From: Clostridium lacusfryxellense
GTDB lineage: Bacteria; Bacillota; Clostridia; Clostridiales; Clostridiaceae
DNA: 64,000 nucleotides
Assembly (NCBI RefSeq): GCF_018861735.1
Contig: NZ_JAHLEB010000017.1
Coordinates: 31,512-95,511 of the forward strand
Direction: 5' to 3'
Shown here: in pieces, positions 27,826 to 36,229 of the stretch
Layout of the letters: each line of letters starts with the position of its first letter
Numbering within the stretch: position 1 is the first letter of the stretch
Translations under genes and position numbers: made by a program
The notes under the pieces: model-generated
Seen by the model: only the letters and a program-made list of their open reading frames with translations
The model's database searches: none
What the model was told of the DNA's origin: nothing

Positions 27826-28251
27826 ATGGATTTTAATAATGATTGCTTTTACTGCGTAAAGGACCCGCGACTTACTAACTTAATGATCGAAATATGTCAA
27901 CTTGAGGCTTCAACATTATATTTATTTAAAGAACAGACTTACAAGGGAAGATGTGTTGTAGCGTACAACGGACATAAAAATGAGCTTTTTGATTTAAATG
28001 ATGAAGAGCGCGATCTTTACATGAAAGATGTTGCTAAAGTTGCAAGAACTTTAAGTAAGGCATTTTCAGCTGATAAAATTAATTACGGTGCTTATGCAGA
28101 TACAATGACTCATCTTCATTATCATATAGTTCCTAAATATAAGAATGGACCTAGTTTTGGAGGAACATTTGAAATGATGCCTAAAGATAAAGTTCTTCTT
28201 AAAGATGATGAATATAATGAGTTAATAAACATAATCAAAGGAAATTTGTAA
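27826..28251 (+). CDS. HIT-family nucleotide hydrolase/transferase
   Basis: 141 aa. The histidine triad is H96-L-H98-Y-H100-I-V, followed by PKYKNGPSFGG. Two cysteines near the N terminus (C7, C10 in CFYC) may bind zinc with later ligands. Family members hydrolyse AMP-lysine, dinucleoside polyphosphates or similar compounds. AAGGAGA site before ATG. It is the last gene of the uronate unit, 49 nt after the YhcH-like gene and before a strong terminator; why it travels with uronate genes is not clear. Confidence 0.9.
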   Translation: MDFNNDCFYCVKDPRLTNLMIEICQLEASTLYLFKEQTYKGRCVVAYNGHKNELFDLNDEERDLYMKDVAKVARTLSKAFSADKINYGAYADTMTHLHYHIVPKYKNGPSFGGTFEMMPKDKVLLKDDEYNELINIIKGNL

Positions 28252-28283
28252 GAGTTTTTTACTAAATAAACCATATTTTACTG

Positions 28284-28319
28284 GGATGCATTGAATTAAG
28301 TTCATATGCATCCTTTTTA
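28284..28319 (+). terminator. Terminator at the end of the uronate cluster
   Basis: GGATGCAT (28284-28291) pairs exactly with ATGCATCC (28306-28313), with an inner TGAA/TTCA extension, and is followed by TTTTTATTTTT. Confidence 0.9.
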
Positions 28320-28420
28320 TTTTTATCAGATAGACAAATATTAGACTATAAATAAATTAAATAGTATAATGAGAATATAATATTCTACCAAAACTACTGT
28401 ATATCTTAAAGGAGCTTAAA

Positions 28421-29929
28421 ATGAAACTTAATAAGATTTCTAATAAAAAAACAATAGGGAGCAAGGTGTTTAATAATTTTGTCCTCATTATCTTGCTTAT
28501 GAGTATTGGTTTCATTTTTTCACTCTATGAAAGAAAAATTACCTCTGAGAACTATGATGAGTTTACAAACATTAACATTAAATTAAGTAAACTTTCTCTT
28601 GAGTTTAGCAATAGCTGGGGTTATTTTAATATGTTTGTAAAAACTAAGGATAACGAGAACATTCAAAAATATACTGATTCGAATAATAAAATAGAAAATT
28701 TATCTATTGACATAGAACCCTATATTAATAAAGATGAGAATAGTAGTATTTATTTAAGAAATTTAAATAACATGTTTGACTATTATAAAATTGAATCAGA
28801 TCAGTTGATGAGTAAAATTATGAATTCAGAAAAATTGGATCAAAAAAGTTATGATAAACTTACTGAAATAAAAACATTATATAATTATATAACAAAACAT
28901 TCAGAGTCTTTACTTGTTACATATTTGGACTATAGTAATTTAAAATATTCTACATCAGTTCAAAAATACAAAAATACAGAAATAAAGATATATACTTCAT
29001 TAATTTTTATAATACTGATTAGTTTCATTTACACAATGCTTGTAAGTAGAGATTTAAACAATACTATAGGTAGACTTAAAACATATGCAGAACTTTTAAC
29101 AGATGCAAAATGGGAAATACCTGATCTTAAAGATCAAAAGTATGACGAGTTAAACAGCCTTGCGAAGGCCTTTGATAAAATGAAACATAGTATCCGTAAA
29201 TTTATCGAGGAAATAAATGAAAAAATAGAAATTGAAAATAATTATCATGAGGAGAAACTTAAAAGTACGCAAAAGGATAAGTTAATTAAAGAAACACAAT
29301 TATCAGCGCTTCAATCGCAGATGGATCCACACTTTTTATTTAATACATTAAATACTATTAGCAGAATGGCTATGTTTGAGGACGCTAATCAAACAGTTAA
29401 ACTAATAGAGGCTACTTCAAAGATACTTAGATATAATTTAGACTGTAAAGATAAAATGGTTAAGTTAAAAGAAGAAATGTATATGATAAAAGCATATGTT
29501 ATTATACAAGAAACTAGATTTCAAGATCAAATGAGTTTTATGTTTGATATAGAACAGAATCTAGATTCTGTTAAAGTTCCTCCAATGCTAATACAACCAA
29601 TAGTTGAAAATGCAATAGTTCATGGTTTAAAAGAAATGGATAATGGGGGTATTATAAACATAACAATTAATAAGAAAAATAACTTTATATATATTACAAT
29701 TAAAGATAACGGTATTGGAATGGATGATGAAAAAATTAATGCTTTATTTAGTGAGGTTAAAAGTAAATCAACTGGACTTGGAGTTTTTAATGTGAAAAAA
29801 AGATTAGAACTCTACTTTAACAGAAATGATTTAATCGAAATTCATAGCCAAATAGGTGAAGGCACACAAGTAATAATTTCTATTCCAATAGAGGAGAGTG
29901 AAGATATTGTTGAAGCTTTTAATAGCTGA
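28421..29929 (+). CDS. Sensor histidine kinase (LytS/YesM type)
   Basis: 502 aa. Two membrane segments (about residues 17-35 and 189-208) flank a ~150-residue external sensor region of helical four-helix-bundle type. A HAMP-like linker (209-262) and coiled coil lead to the His_kinase domain with the phospho-acceptor H304 in SQMDPHFLFNTL, then the ATPase motifs VENAIVHG and DNGIGMD. It should phosphorylate the response regulator encoded immediately downstream, whose gene overlaps its 3' end. AAGGAGC site before ATG 28421. Context (kdgF-like cupin and TRAP genes downstream) suggests sensing of pectin breakdown products. Confidence 0.93.
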   Translation: MKLNKISNKKTIGSKVFNNFVLIILLMSIGFIFSLYERKITSENYDEFTNINIKLSKLSLEFSNSWGYFNMFVKTKDNENIQKYTDSNNKIENLSIDIEPYINKDENSSIYLRNLNNMFDYYKIESDQLMSKIMNSEKLDQKSYDKLTEIKTLYNYITKHSESLLVTYLDYSNLKYSTSVQKYKNTEIKIYTSLIFIILISFIYTMLVSRDLNNTIGRLKTYAELLTDAKWEIPDLKDQKYDELNSLAKAFDKMKHSIRKFIEEINEKIEIENNYHEEKLKSTQKDKLIKETQLSALQSQMDPHFLFNTLNTISRMAMFEDANQTVKLIEATSKILRYNLDCKDKMVKLKEEMYMIKAYVIIQETRFQDQMSFMFDIEQNLDSVKVPPMLIQPIVENAIVHGLKEMDNGGIINITINKKNNFIYITIKDNGIGMDDEKINALFSEVKSKSTGLGVFNVKKRLELYFNRNDLIEIHSQIGEGTQVIISIPIEESEDIVEAFNS

Positions 29930-31463
29930 AGATGAGGCATTAGAGAGAAAAGCGCTTAGATTTCTTTTGAAAAAATACTTTTCGGAAAGCATTGAAGTTG
30001 TGGGTGAAGTAAGTAATGGTAGAGATGGGGTTGATATGGCTTTTTCACTCAACCCTCATATTATATTGATGGATATCCACATGCCGATAATGGATGGTTT
30101 AGAAGCTTGTAGTATTATTAGGAAAAGATGCCTAAAAACTGAATTTATAATTTTAACTGCATTTAATTACTTTGATTACGCAAAACAAGCAATACATATT
30201 GGAGTAAGTGATTATTTATTAAAACCTTTTTCAAATGACGAATTTATTAATTCATTAAATAAGGTGATTAATAAAATAAATTCAAAAAATTTAGTAGTTA
30301 TTAAAAACAATGAATTAGCTGAGAATTACAAACAAATTTCTCCTTATGTTGAAAAGCAAATGATTGAAAATATAGCTTATGGAGTTACATTAACAGATAT
30401 TCAATTTAATGAATATAGGCATATTTTAATGATTGATAGTCTTATGTTTTGCTGTATTATATTTAATTCAAATGAAAAAAATGTCTTTAACGAAAACAGT
30501 ATTCATTTAATAAAAAGTAAATTGAGTGTATTATTCCCTAAAATTATAGGAGGATTATGTTTAAATGACATTATATTATTTATTTTCGACGAAGATATTG
30601 GAAGTAAAATGTTAAGTAGAGAGTATGAAAATTTGTTGAATAATCTACGTACTGATTTTAAATTTGAATATGATATAATTTTATCTATAGGCGCTTCTGC
30701 AATAAATGAGGGCTTAAATCAATTATATTTATCCTATAAAGATGCAAATAGGTGTTCTAAAAATACTGATAATAAAAATTCTGGGTATGAAGAGATTAAA
30801 GAAAATAATAGCATTAAATATATAAATGAAGTTAATCATATTTTAAGTGGTTTTATTATAAAAGAGGATTTAAATGGAGCATTAGTTGAATTAGATACAA
30901 TACTAAGTAATTTATTAGTCGGAGTGGGAAGTCCTGATATTTCAGTAGTAAAGGAAACACTTTTAGTTATTCTAGATAGTGTTATTGATGACATAGATAA
31001 TTTCATAGGAAAAGATTTCAAAGGGTTTAGCAAGGATAATATACTCAAAGAATTGATTGATTTATCAAAACCCTCAGATATAAAGAATTGTGTAAGTCTG
31101 ATACTAAAAAATCTTATAACTTACATATTAAATTATAAAAAAAGTAAAAATATCGATGTTGTTGAAAAGGTTAAAGATTACATTGAAAACAATTATATGA
31201 ATGATGTAAGCTTAGATCATTTAGCATCATATGTATCTATGAGTAGTTTTTATCTAAGTAGGATATTTTCAAAATCTTATGGTATTAACATTAAGGAATA
31301 TATAATTAAGATTAGAATGGAGAAAGCAAAGACGATGCTTATTGAAGGAAATAAGTCTGTTAAACAGATTGCTTTTGAAGTTGGATACATGGATCAAAAC
31401 TATTTTAGCAAAGCTTTTAAGAAGTATACTAATATATCACCAAAGGAATATTGTAATTTATAA
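29907..31463 (+). CDS. AraC-type response regulator (YesN type)
   Basis: 518 aa from TTG 29907 (the second TTG at 29910 is equally possible). GAGGAG at 29891 suits these starts better than the GTG at 29898, which lies too close. Receiver domain at the N terminus (acidic pair E8-D9, phospho-acceptor D56 in LMDIHMP, conserved LKPF). A ~280-residue middle region is poorly conserved, and a C-terminal AraC DNA-binding domain holds two helix-turn-helix units (LDHLASYVSMSSFYLSRIFSK and VKQIAFEVGYMDQNYFSKAFK). Overlaps the kinase gene by about 20 nt. Likely targets are the cupin and TRAP genes that follow. Confidence 0.92.
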   Translation: MLKLLIAEDEALERKALRFLLKKYFSESIEVVGEVSNGRDGVDMAFSLNPHIILMDIHMPIMDGLEACSIIRKRCLKTEFIILTAFNYFDYAKQAIHIGVSDYLLKPFSNDEFINSLNKVINKINSKNLVVIKNNELAENYKQISPYVEKQMIENIAYGVTLTDIQFNEYRHILMIDSLMFCCIIFNSNEKNVFNENSIHLIKSKLSVLFPKIIGGLCLNDIILFIFDEDIGSKMLSREYENLLNNLRTDFKFEYDIILSIGASAINEGLNQLYLSYKDANRCSKNTDNKNSGYEEIKENNSIKYINEVNHILSGFIIKEDLNGALVELDTILSNLLVGVGSPDISVVKETLLVILDSVIDDIDNFIGKDFKGFSKDNILKELIDLSKPSDIKNCVSLILKNLITYILNYKKSKNIDVVEKVKDYIENNYMNDVSLDHLASYVSMSSFYLSRIFSKSYGINIKEYIIKIRMEKAKTMLIEGNKSVKQIAFEVGYMDQNYFSKAFKKYTNISPKEYCNL

Positions 31464-31610
31464 TTTATTATTTAGATTTACAAAATTAATTTGCATAACT
31501 TAATTTATTAAGCTATTATAATTAATAGAAACTATATTGTTAAATAATTCTGGGAGATAATAATTAATAATTGTTATATGCCACAGAGGACTACAAGGAG
31601 GAATAGAAAT

Positions 31611-31931
31611 ATGATAGTAAGAAATGATGATGTCAAACTTGATGAACTTGGTAAAGGTGTATCTCGTAAAGTACTAGCACATGTTCCAAGTGTTATGATG
31701 GTACAAGTGAATTTTATTAAAGGTGCTATTGGAGAAATTCATGAACATGTACATGAACAGATTAGTTATATTATAAAAGGAAGTTTTGAAGTAAGCATTG
31801 ATGGTAAAAAAGAAATAGTAAAAGCTGGTGATACTTTTTATGTTAAACCAAACGCATTGCATGGCGTTGTAGCACAAGAAGATTCAACTATATTAGATGT
31901 ATTTACACCTCAGAGAGAAGATTTTCTTTAA
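31611..31931 (+). CDS. kdgF: Cupin, KdgF-like (unsaturated uronate to 5-keto-4-deoxyuronate)
   Basis: 106 aa from ATG 31611 behind AAGGAGG; the longer frame from 31578 crosses this ribosome site. Single-cupin fold: metal-binding HEHVHEQ (H44, H46, H48, Q50), G57, then P80-N-A-L-H84-G. In size and motif spacing it matches KdgF, which opens unsaturated monouronates from pectin or alginate to 5-keto-4-deoxyuronate, the substrate of KduI (encoded at 58599 here). Flanked by a two-component system and a TRAP transporter. Small cupins are easy to mis-assign, so the name rests partly on context. Confidence 0.78.
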   Translation: MIVRNDDVKLDELGKGVSRKVLAHVPSVMMVQVNFIKGAIGEIHEHVHEQISYIIKGSFEVSIDGKKEIVKAGDTFYVKPNALHGVVAQEDSTILDVFTPQREDFL

Positions 31932-31948
31932 AATATAAATCATATAAT

Positions 31949-31988
31949 TTCCCATTATCATTTGATTTCTTATGATAGTGGGAATTTT
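31949..31988 (+). terminator. Terminator after the KdgF-like gene
   Basis: TTCCCATTATCAT (31949-31961) pairs with ATGATAGTGGGAA (31972-31984), one G-U, and is followed by TTTTT. It separates the cupin gene from the TRAP genes, which therefore need their own promoter. Confidence 0.85.
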
Positions 31989-32120
31989 TAATGTATTTCG
32001 TACTATATTTTATATCATGACAACCGATTACATACAATCGCAAGTTTTTCATCTAGTAAAGGGTTTCAGCAAATAGTATTATAAGACTATAAATTAAAAC
32101 ATTCTAGGGGGGCAAAAATA

Positions 32121-33146
32121 ATGAATAAAAAGAAATTTATCGCAATATTCTCATGTCTTGTACTTACTGTAGGTGTACTTGTAGGTTGTGGAAGTAAAAC
32201 TTCTGATACAAAAGATGCTAAGGTAGCGACTAAATCGGTTACTTTAAGAATGTCTGATAATCAACCTGAAGGATATCCAACAATACTAGGTGATCAAGCA
32301 TTTGCGAAAGAAGTAGAAGCAAAAACTAATGGAAGAATAAAAATAAAAGTATTTGGAGGATCTCAACTTGGAGATGAAAAGAGTGCTATAGAACAAGTTC
32401 AATTCGGTGGTATTGATGCAATACGTATAGGTGCTGCGCCACTAGCTGAATTTAATAAAGAAATAGGAGCGTTAATACTTCCTTATCTTTATAAAGATAA
32501 AGATCATATGTTTAGAGTTTTAGAAGGACCTGTAGGAGAAAAAATATTTAAAAGTTTAGAAGCTGACAGTAAGATTGTAGGACTTAGCTGGGTAGATTCT
32601 GGGGCAAGAAATTTCTATAATACTAAAAAAGATGTTAAAACTCCTGAAGACTTAAAAGGATTAAAGATTAGAGTTCAGGAAAGTAAACCTATGATGGATA
32701 TGGTAAAAGATTTAGGAGCATCTCCTACTCCAATGGCTTATGGTGATGTATACAGTGCATTACAAACTGGCGTTGTAGATGGAGCAGAAAACAATTGGCC
32801 AAGTTTCTTATCTTCTAATCATTATCAAGTAGCAAAACATATTACAATAGATGAACATACAAGAGTTCCAGAAATGATAGCATTTAGTAAAATATCTTGG
32901 GACAAAATATCACCAGAAGATCAAAAAATAGTAAAAGCTGCAGCTATTGTTGGAGCAACAGTAGAAAGAGCTGAATGGATTAAACAGTCCGATGCAGCAC
33001 AAGCTACAATAGTTTCAAAAGGTGGAGTTACAATTACTAAAATTGATGATGCTGCTAAAGCAAAATTCCAAGCCGCAGTTAAACCTATGTATGAGGCAAA
33101 TACAGAATGGAAAGAAACAGTTGATGCAATAATTGCAACAAAATAA
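32121..33146 (+). CDS. dctP: TRAP transporter solute-binding lipoprotein (DctP family), second system
   Basis: 341 aa. Signal peptide with lipobox LVGC, C23. DctP features: MSDNQPEGYPTILGDQAFAKEV, KVFGGSQLGDEKSAIEQVQFG, TPEDLKGLKIRVQES (carboxylate-binding arginine), MAYGDVYSALQTGVVDGAEN. Closest relatives in memory are TRAP binding proteins for uronates or pectin-derived keto-acids. GGGGGG site before ATG. It differs enough from the first DctP (15659) to suggest another ligand, perhaps 5-keto-4-deoxyuronate or an unsaturated oligouronate. Confidence 0.93.
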   Translation: MNKKKFIAIFSCLVLTVGVLVGCGSKTSDTKDAKVATKSVTLRMSDNQPEGYPTILGDQAFAKEVEAKTNGRIKIKVFGGSQLGDEKSAIEQVQFGGIDAIRIGAAPLAEFNKEIGALILPYLYKDKDHMFRVLEGPVGEKIFKSLEADSKIVGLSWVDSGARNFYNTKKDVKTPEDLKGLKIRVQESKPMMDMVKDLGASPTPMAYGDVYSALQTGVVDGAENNWPSFLSSNHYQVAKHITIDEHTRVPEMIAFSKISWDKISPEDQKIVKAAAIVGATVERAEWIKQSDAAQATIVSKGGVTITKIDDAAKAKFQAAVKPMYEANTEWKETVDAIIATK

Positions 33147-33161
33147 TTAAAGTTTAACATT

Positions 33162-33209
33162 AGGAACTCGTCTTTTGAGGTAATATTATAACAGCTTAAG
33201 CGGGTTCCT
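33162..33209 (+). promoter_or_regulatory. Intercistronic stem-loop between dctP and dctQ
   Basis: AGGAACTCG (33162-33170) pairs with CGGGTTCCT (33201-33209), one G-U, over a 30-nt loop. No T-run follows. The usual explanation for such a structure after a binding-protein gene is partial termination or 3' protection that keeps binding protein above permease; inferred. Confidence 0.5.
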
Positions 33210-33235
33210 TCACTTTATAAAAATAAAGGAGTGAA

Positions 33236-33721
33236 ATGAAATTGAGTACATTAAAAAAGGTATTAAATAAAGTAGACAATGTTATAGAATATATATGTAT
33301 GGTAACTTTAGTGGTTTTAGTTTGTATAGTTTTCTTCCAGGTATTTACTAGATATATATTAGGATTTACCCCTCGTTGGTCTGAGGAAACGGCTGTAATA
33401 TTAATGATATGGCTAGGATTTATTACGACTGCCATTGGTGTAAAAAGAGGTACTCATTTGAGCATAAGTGCTGTAGTTGATTTATTCCCAAAATCAGTAC
33501 AAAATATAATCTCTTATATTGATGAATTAGCAGTAATGTTTTTCGGAATAATTTTATTAATTTATGGTAGGGACTTAACTATTCATACAATGACTTCAAC
33601 TCTTCCTGCGACACAACTTCCAGCAGGAGTGTTATACGCAGCTTTACCAGTTGCAGGTTTTATGATAATAATATATACTATTGCAAGAATTTTAGAAAAA
33701 TTAACAGCAAAACAAAAATAG
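33236..33721 (+). CDS. dctQ: TRAP transporter small permease (DctQ family), second system
   Basis: 161 aa, four hydrophobic segments. Characteristic block FTRYILGFTPRWSEETAVILMIWLGF and GVKRGTHLSI. Start ATG 33236 behind AAAGGAGTG. It lies between dctP (90-nt gap with a stem-loop) and dctM (83-nt gap). Confidence 0.93.
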   Translation: MKLSTLKKVLNKVDNVIEYICMVTLVVLVCIVFFQVFTRYILGFTPRWSEETAVILMIWLGFITTAIGVKRGTHLSISAVVDLFPKSVQNIISYIDELAVMFFGIILLIYGRDLTIHTMTSTLPATQLPAGVLYAALPVAGFMIIIYTIARILEKLTAKQK

Positions 33722-33804
33722 AGTCGATTATAATTAAATTTAATTCTTGATGAAACAATAACTTGGTAAAACAAACTTGAAGTACATTCAATAGGAGGTA
33801 AATT

Positions 33805-35097
33805 ATGGATAGTAATACAATAGCGATTCTTATATTACTCGGAGTATTCTTCGGATTGCTTATAATAAAAGTACCAATCACTTTCGCATTAGGTCTTTCA
33901 GCTACTGCAGCAGCAATATATATGGAAATTCCACTAATGTCAATTGTACAACAAATAGGAAAAGGAATTAGTTCATTCTCTTTAATCACTATTCCTTTCT
34001 TTATACTAGCAGGAGAGATTATGGGTCAAGGTGGTATTTCTACAAGACTTGTTAACTTTTCAAAAGTAATAGTTGGAAGAATAAGAGGCGGACTAGCTAT
34101 GGTAGATGTACTTGCTTGTTTATTCTTTGGAGGACTTTCTGGTTCTTCAGTAGCAGATACAACATCTATAGGATCTATTATGATTCCTATGATGGAGCAA
34201 GAAGGTTATGATAAAGATTTCGCAGTTTGTGTAACAATAGCTTCAGCGACGCAAGGAGTACTTGTACCTCCAAGTCATAATCTAATTCTTTATTCACTGG
34301 CAGCTGGTGGAGTATCAATAAGTAGTTTATTCTTAGCTGGTATTCTTCCTGGAATTGTCCTAGGTGGATCAGTAATGTTGTTTAGTTACTTCATAGCTGT
34401 AAAAAGAAAATATCCAGTAAGTGCATCAATCCCTTTTAAACAAAAGATCCATATGTTAAAGGATGGTATTCTTGGTCTATTTACAGCAGTAATTATTATG
34501 GGTGGCATTATGTCTGGTATTTGTACTGCTACAGAATCAGCAGCACTTGCAACAGTTTATGCATTTATCATTACGTTCTTTGTATATAAAGATGTACCAA
34601 TGTCTAGAATGGGAGATATACTTAGAAAATCATTAAAAACAGTTGCAATGGTTATGGGACTTATAGCAGCATCAGCAGCTTTCGGCTGGATGATTGCAAT
34701 GGTTCAGTTGCCCGCACTCGTAACTAGTGCATTAATAACAATAACAGACAATAAGATAGTAATATTCTTACTTATAAATCTTATATTGCTTGCATTAGGT
34801 ATGATAATGGACATGGCTCCATTAATTCTTATTGCTACACCAATATTATTACCAGTAGCAATTAGTTTTGGTATGGATCCAATCCAGTTTGGAATTATAT
34901 TAATGTTAAATCTTGGTATAGGGTTACTTACACCACCAGTTGGTTCAACATTATTCGTAGGTTGCTCTATAGGAAATATATCTATAGAGAAAGTTGTAAA
35001 AGCATTATTACCGTTCTATGCAGTTATGGTATTTGTACTACTACTTTTAACTTTTATTCCAGCAATTTCATTATTTATTCCTCACATGTTCGGATAA
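33805..35097 (+). CDS. dctM: TRAP transporter large permease (DctM family), second system
   Basis: 430 aa, about twelve hydrophobic segments. DctM signatures: FSLITIPFFILAGEIMGQGG, FGGLSGSSVADTTSIGSIM, PPSHNLILYSLAAGG, TATESAALATVYAF, LLTPPVGSTLFVG. AGGAGGT site before ATG. Completes the second TRAP system; two terminators follow in tandem. Confidence 0.95.
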   Translation: MDSNTIAILILLGVFFGLLIIKVPITFALGLSATAAAIYMEIPLMSIVQQIGKGISSFSLITIPFFILAGEIMGQGGISTRLVNFSKVIVGRIRGGLAMVDVLACLFFGGLSGSSVADTTSIGSIMIPMMEQEGYDKDFAVCVTIASATQGVLVPPSHNLILYSLAAGGVSISSLFLAGILPGIVLGGSVMLFSYFIAVKRKYPVSASIPFKQKIHMLKDGILGLFTAVIIMGGIMSGICTATESAALATVYAFIITFFVYKDVPMSRMGDILRKSLKTVAMVMGLIAASAAFGWMIAMVQLPALVTSALITITDNKIVIFLLINLILLALGMIMDMAPLILIATPILLPVAISFGMDPIQFGIILMLNLGIGLLTPPVGSTLFVGCSIGNISIEKVVKALLPFYAVMVFVLLLLTFIPAISLFIPHMFG

Positions 35098-35120
35098 TGA
35101 TATAAAACGATTTACTTTTT

Positions 35121-35156
35121 AAGGGAAGCCAAAAATGGTTTCCCTTATTTTTATTT
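35121..35156 (+). terminator. Terminator after dctM, first of two
   Basis: AAGGGAAGCCA (35121-35131) pairs with TGGTTTCCCTT (35136-35146), one G-U, followed by ATTTTTATTTT. Confidence 0.88.
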
Positions 35157-35173
35157 TAAGAATATTATGAATT

Positions 35174-35210
35174 AAAGGTTAATATGTAACATAGGAATTA
35201 ACCTTTTTAT
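35174..35210 (+). terminator. Second, tandem terminator after dctM
   Basis: AAAGGTTAAT (35174-35183) pairs exactly with ATTAACCTTT (35197-35206), followed by TTAT. It backs up the terminator 28 nt upstream. Confidence 0.65.
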
Positions 35211-35371
35211 TAAAAAATCAAATATTTGTATAATTACACAATTGTGTAAATGTAATAGTTATTATAAACTGTAGATATAGAAATACAGGCAAGATTTGAG
35301 TGGAAAACAAATAAAGTATTTAATGAGGTAAATTAAATTATATAATCTTATAAAATAAGTGGGGGATAAAA

Positions 35372-36184
35372 ATGAAAATTTTAAAAAATATGTTGAAAAT
35401 AGAGATAAAGGATGAATCAAACAGTACAATAAGTGAAATTTCTGGGGAAGATGAAATCTCGCTTATATACACAAAAAAGTATAAAGACGGCGATAAAATT
35501 TGTTTTACTAAATCATCTGTTAATAAATATATAATCATTAATATAGATAATGAATTATCAGAATCACTAATATATGTTCCGGGAAATACATTAGAATTTT
35601 CTATACCATTTGGAGAAGATTCCATACCATATTCACTAAGCACGTTTAAGGACAACACACATACTATTAGTATGCGTATTGCATCGAATGAGGAAGTTTA
35701 TTCTTATAGAAATCTTGCAGTAAATGTAATGGATCAGCGCGGTGATACAACATATTATCCTCATGTAACCGCAAACGTTGAGACCAGAAATGAGGCAGTA
35801 TTTGCTGCTCGAAATACAATTGATGGGCAAACTAATAATCAGGGTCATGGGGTATGGCCATTTGAGTCTTGGGGAACTGGGCAAAGAGATGATGCAGAAC
35901 TTATTGTTGATTTTGGTAGAAAAGTAGAAGTGGATAAAATTGCGTTATACTTAAGAGCAGATTTTCCACATGATACGTATTGGAGCAACTTAACAATAGT
36001 ATTCTCTGATGGAACTCAAATGGACGTAGATACGATAAAGACAACCGAAGCTCAGTATATCAAGTTTAATAAAAAAAGAGTTAATTGGGTTAAATTGTTG
36101 AATTTTAAAATGGCGGACGAACCGGCGGAATTTGCAGCATTAACAGAAATCCAGGTTTATGGAACTGATATTAAAGAGATATAA
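35372..36184 (+). CDS. Galactose-binding-like (F5/8 type C-like) protein without signal peptide
   Basis: 270 aa. The C-terminal ~160 residues look like a jelly-roll carbohydrate-binding domain of the galactose-binding fold: N-A-R-N-T-I-D-G-x-T-N (RNTIDGQTNNQGHG), W-G-T-G-Q-R-D-D-A-E-L-I-V-D-F-G, V-D-K-I-A-L-Y-L-R, and a terminal ALTEIQVYG. The N-terminal ~100 residues are of unknown fold. No signal peptide or membrane segment, so it would be cytoplasmic, unusual for a carbohydrate-binding module that stands alone. GGGGGAT site before ATG. Its stop is 45 nt from the stop of the convergent AraC gene. Function not known. Confidence 0.75.
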   Translation: MKILKNMLKIEIKDESNSTISEISGEDEISLIYTKKYKDGDKICFTKSSVNKYIIINIDNELSESLIYVPGNTLEFSIPFGEDSIPYSLSTFKDNTHTISMRIASNEEVYSYRNLAVNVMDQRGDTTYYPHVTANVETRNEAVFAARNTIDGQTNNQGHGVWPFESWGTGQRDDAELIVDFGRKVEVDKIALYLRADFPHDTYWSNLTIVFSDGTQMDVDTIKTTEAQYIKFNKKRVNWVKLLNFKMADEPAEFAALTEIQVYGTDIKEI

Positions 36185-36229
36185 GTAAAATGTTCCACTA
36201 TATATTACGTCAATGTAATAATAGTATTA

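Noticed and set aside
35636..35884. 82-codon minus-strand frame in the galactose-binding-like gene
   Set aside because: No ribosome site, cysteine- and isoleucine-rich shadow composition, and the opposite frame has clear domain motifs.
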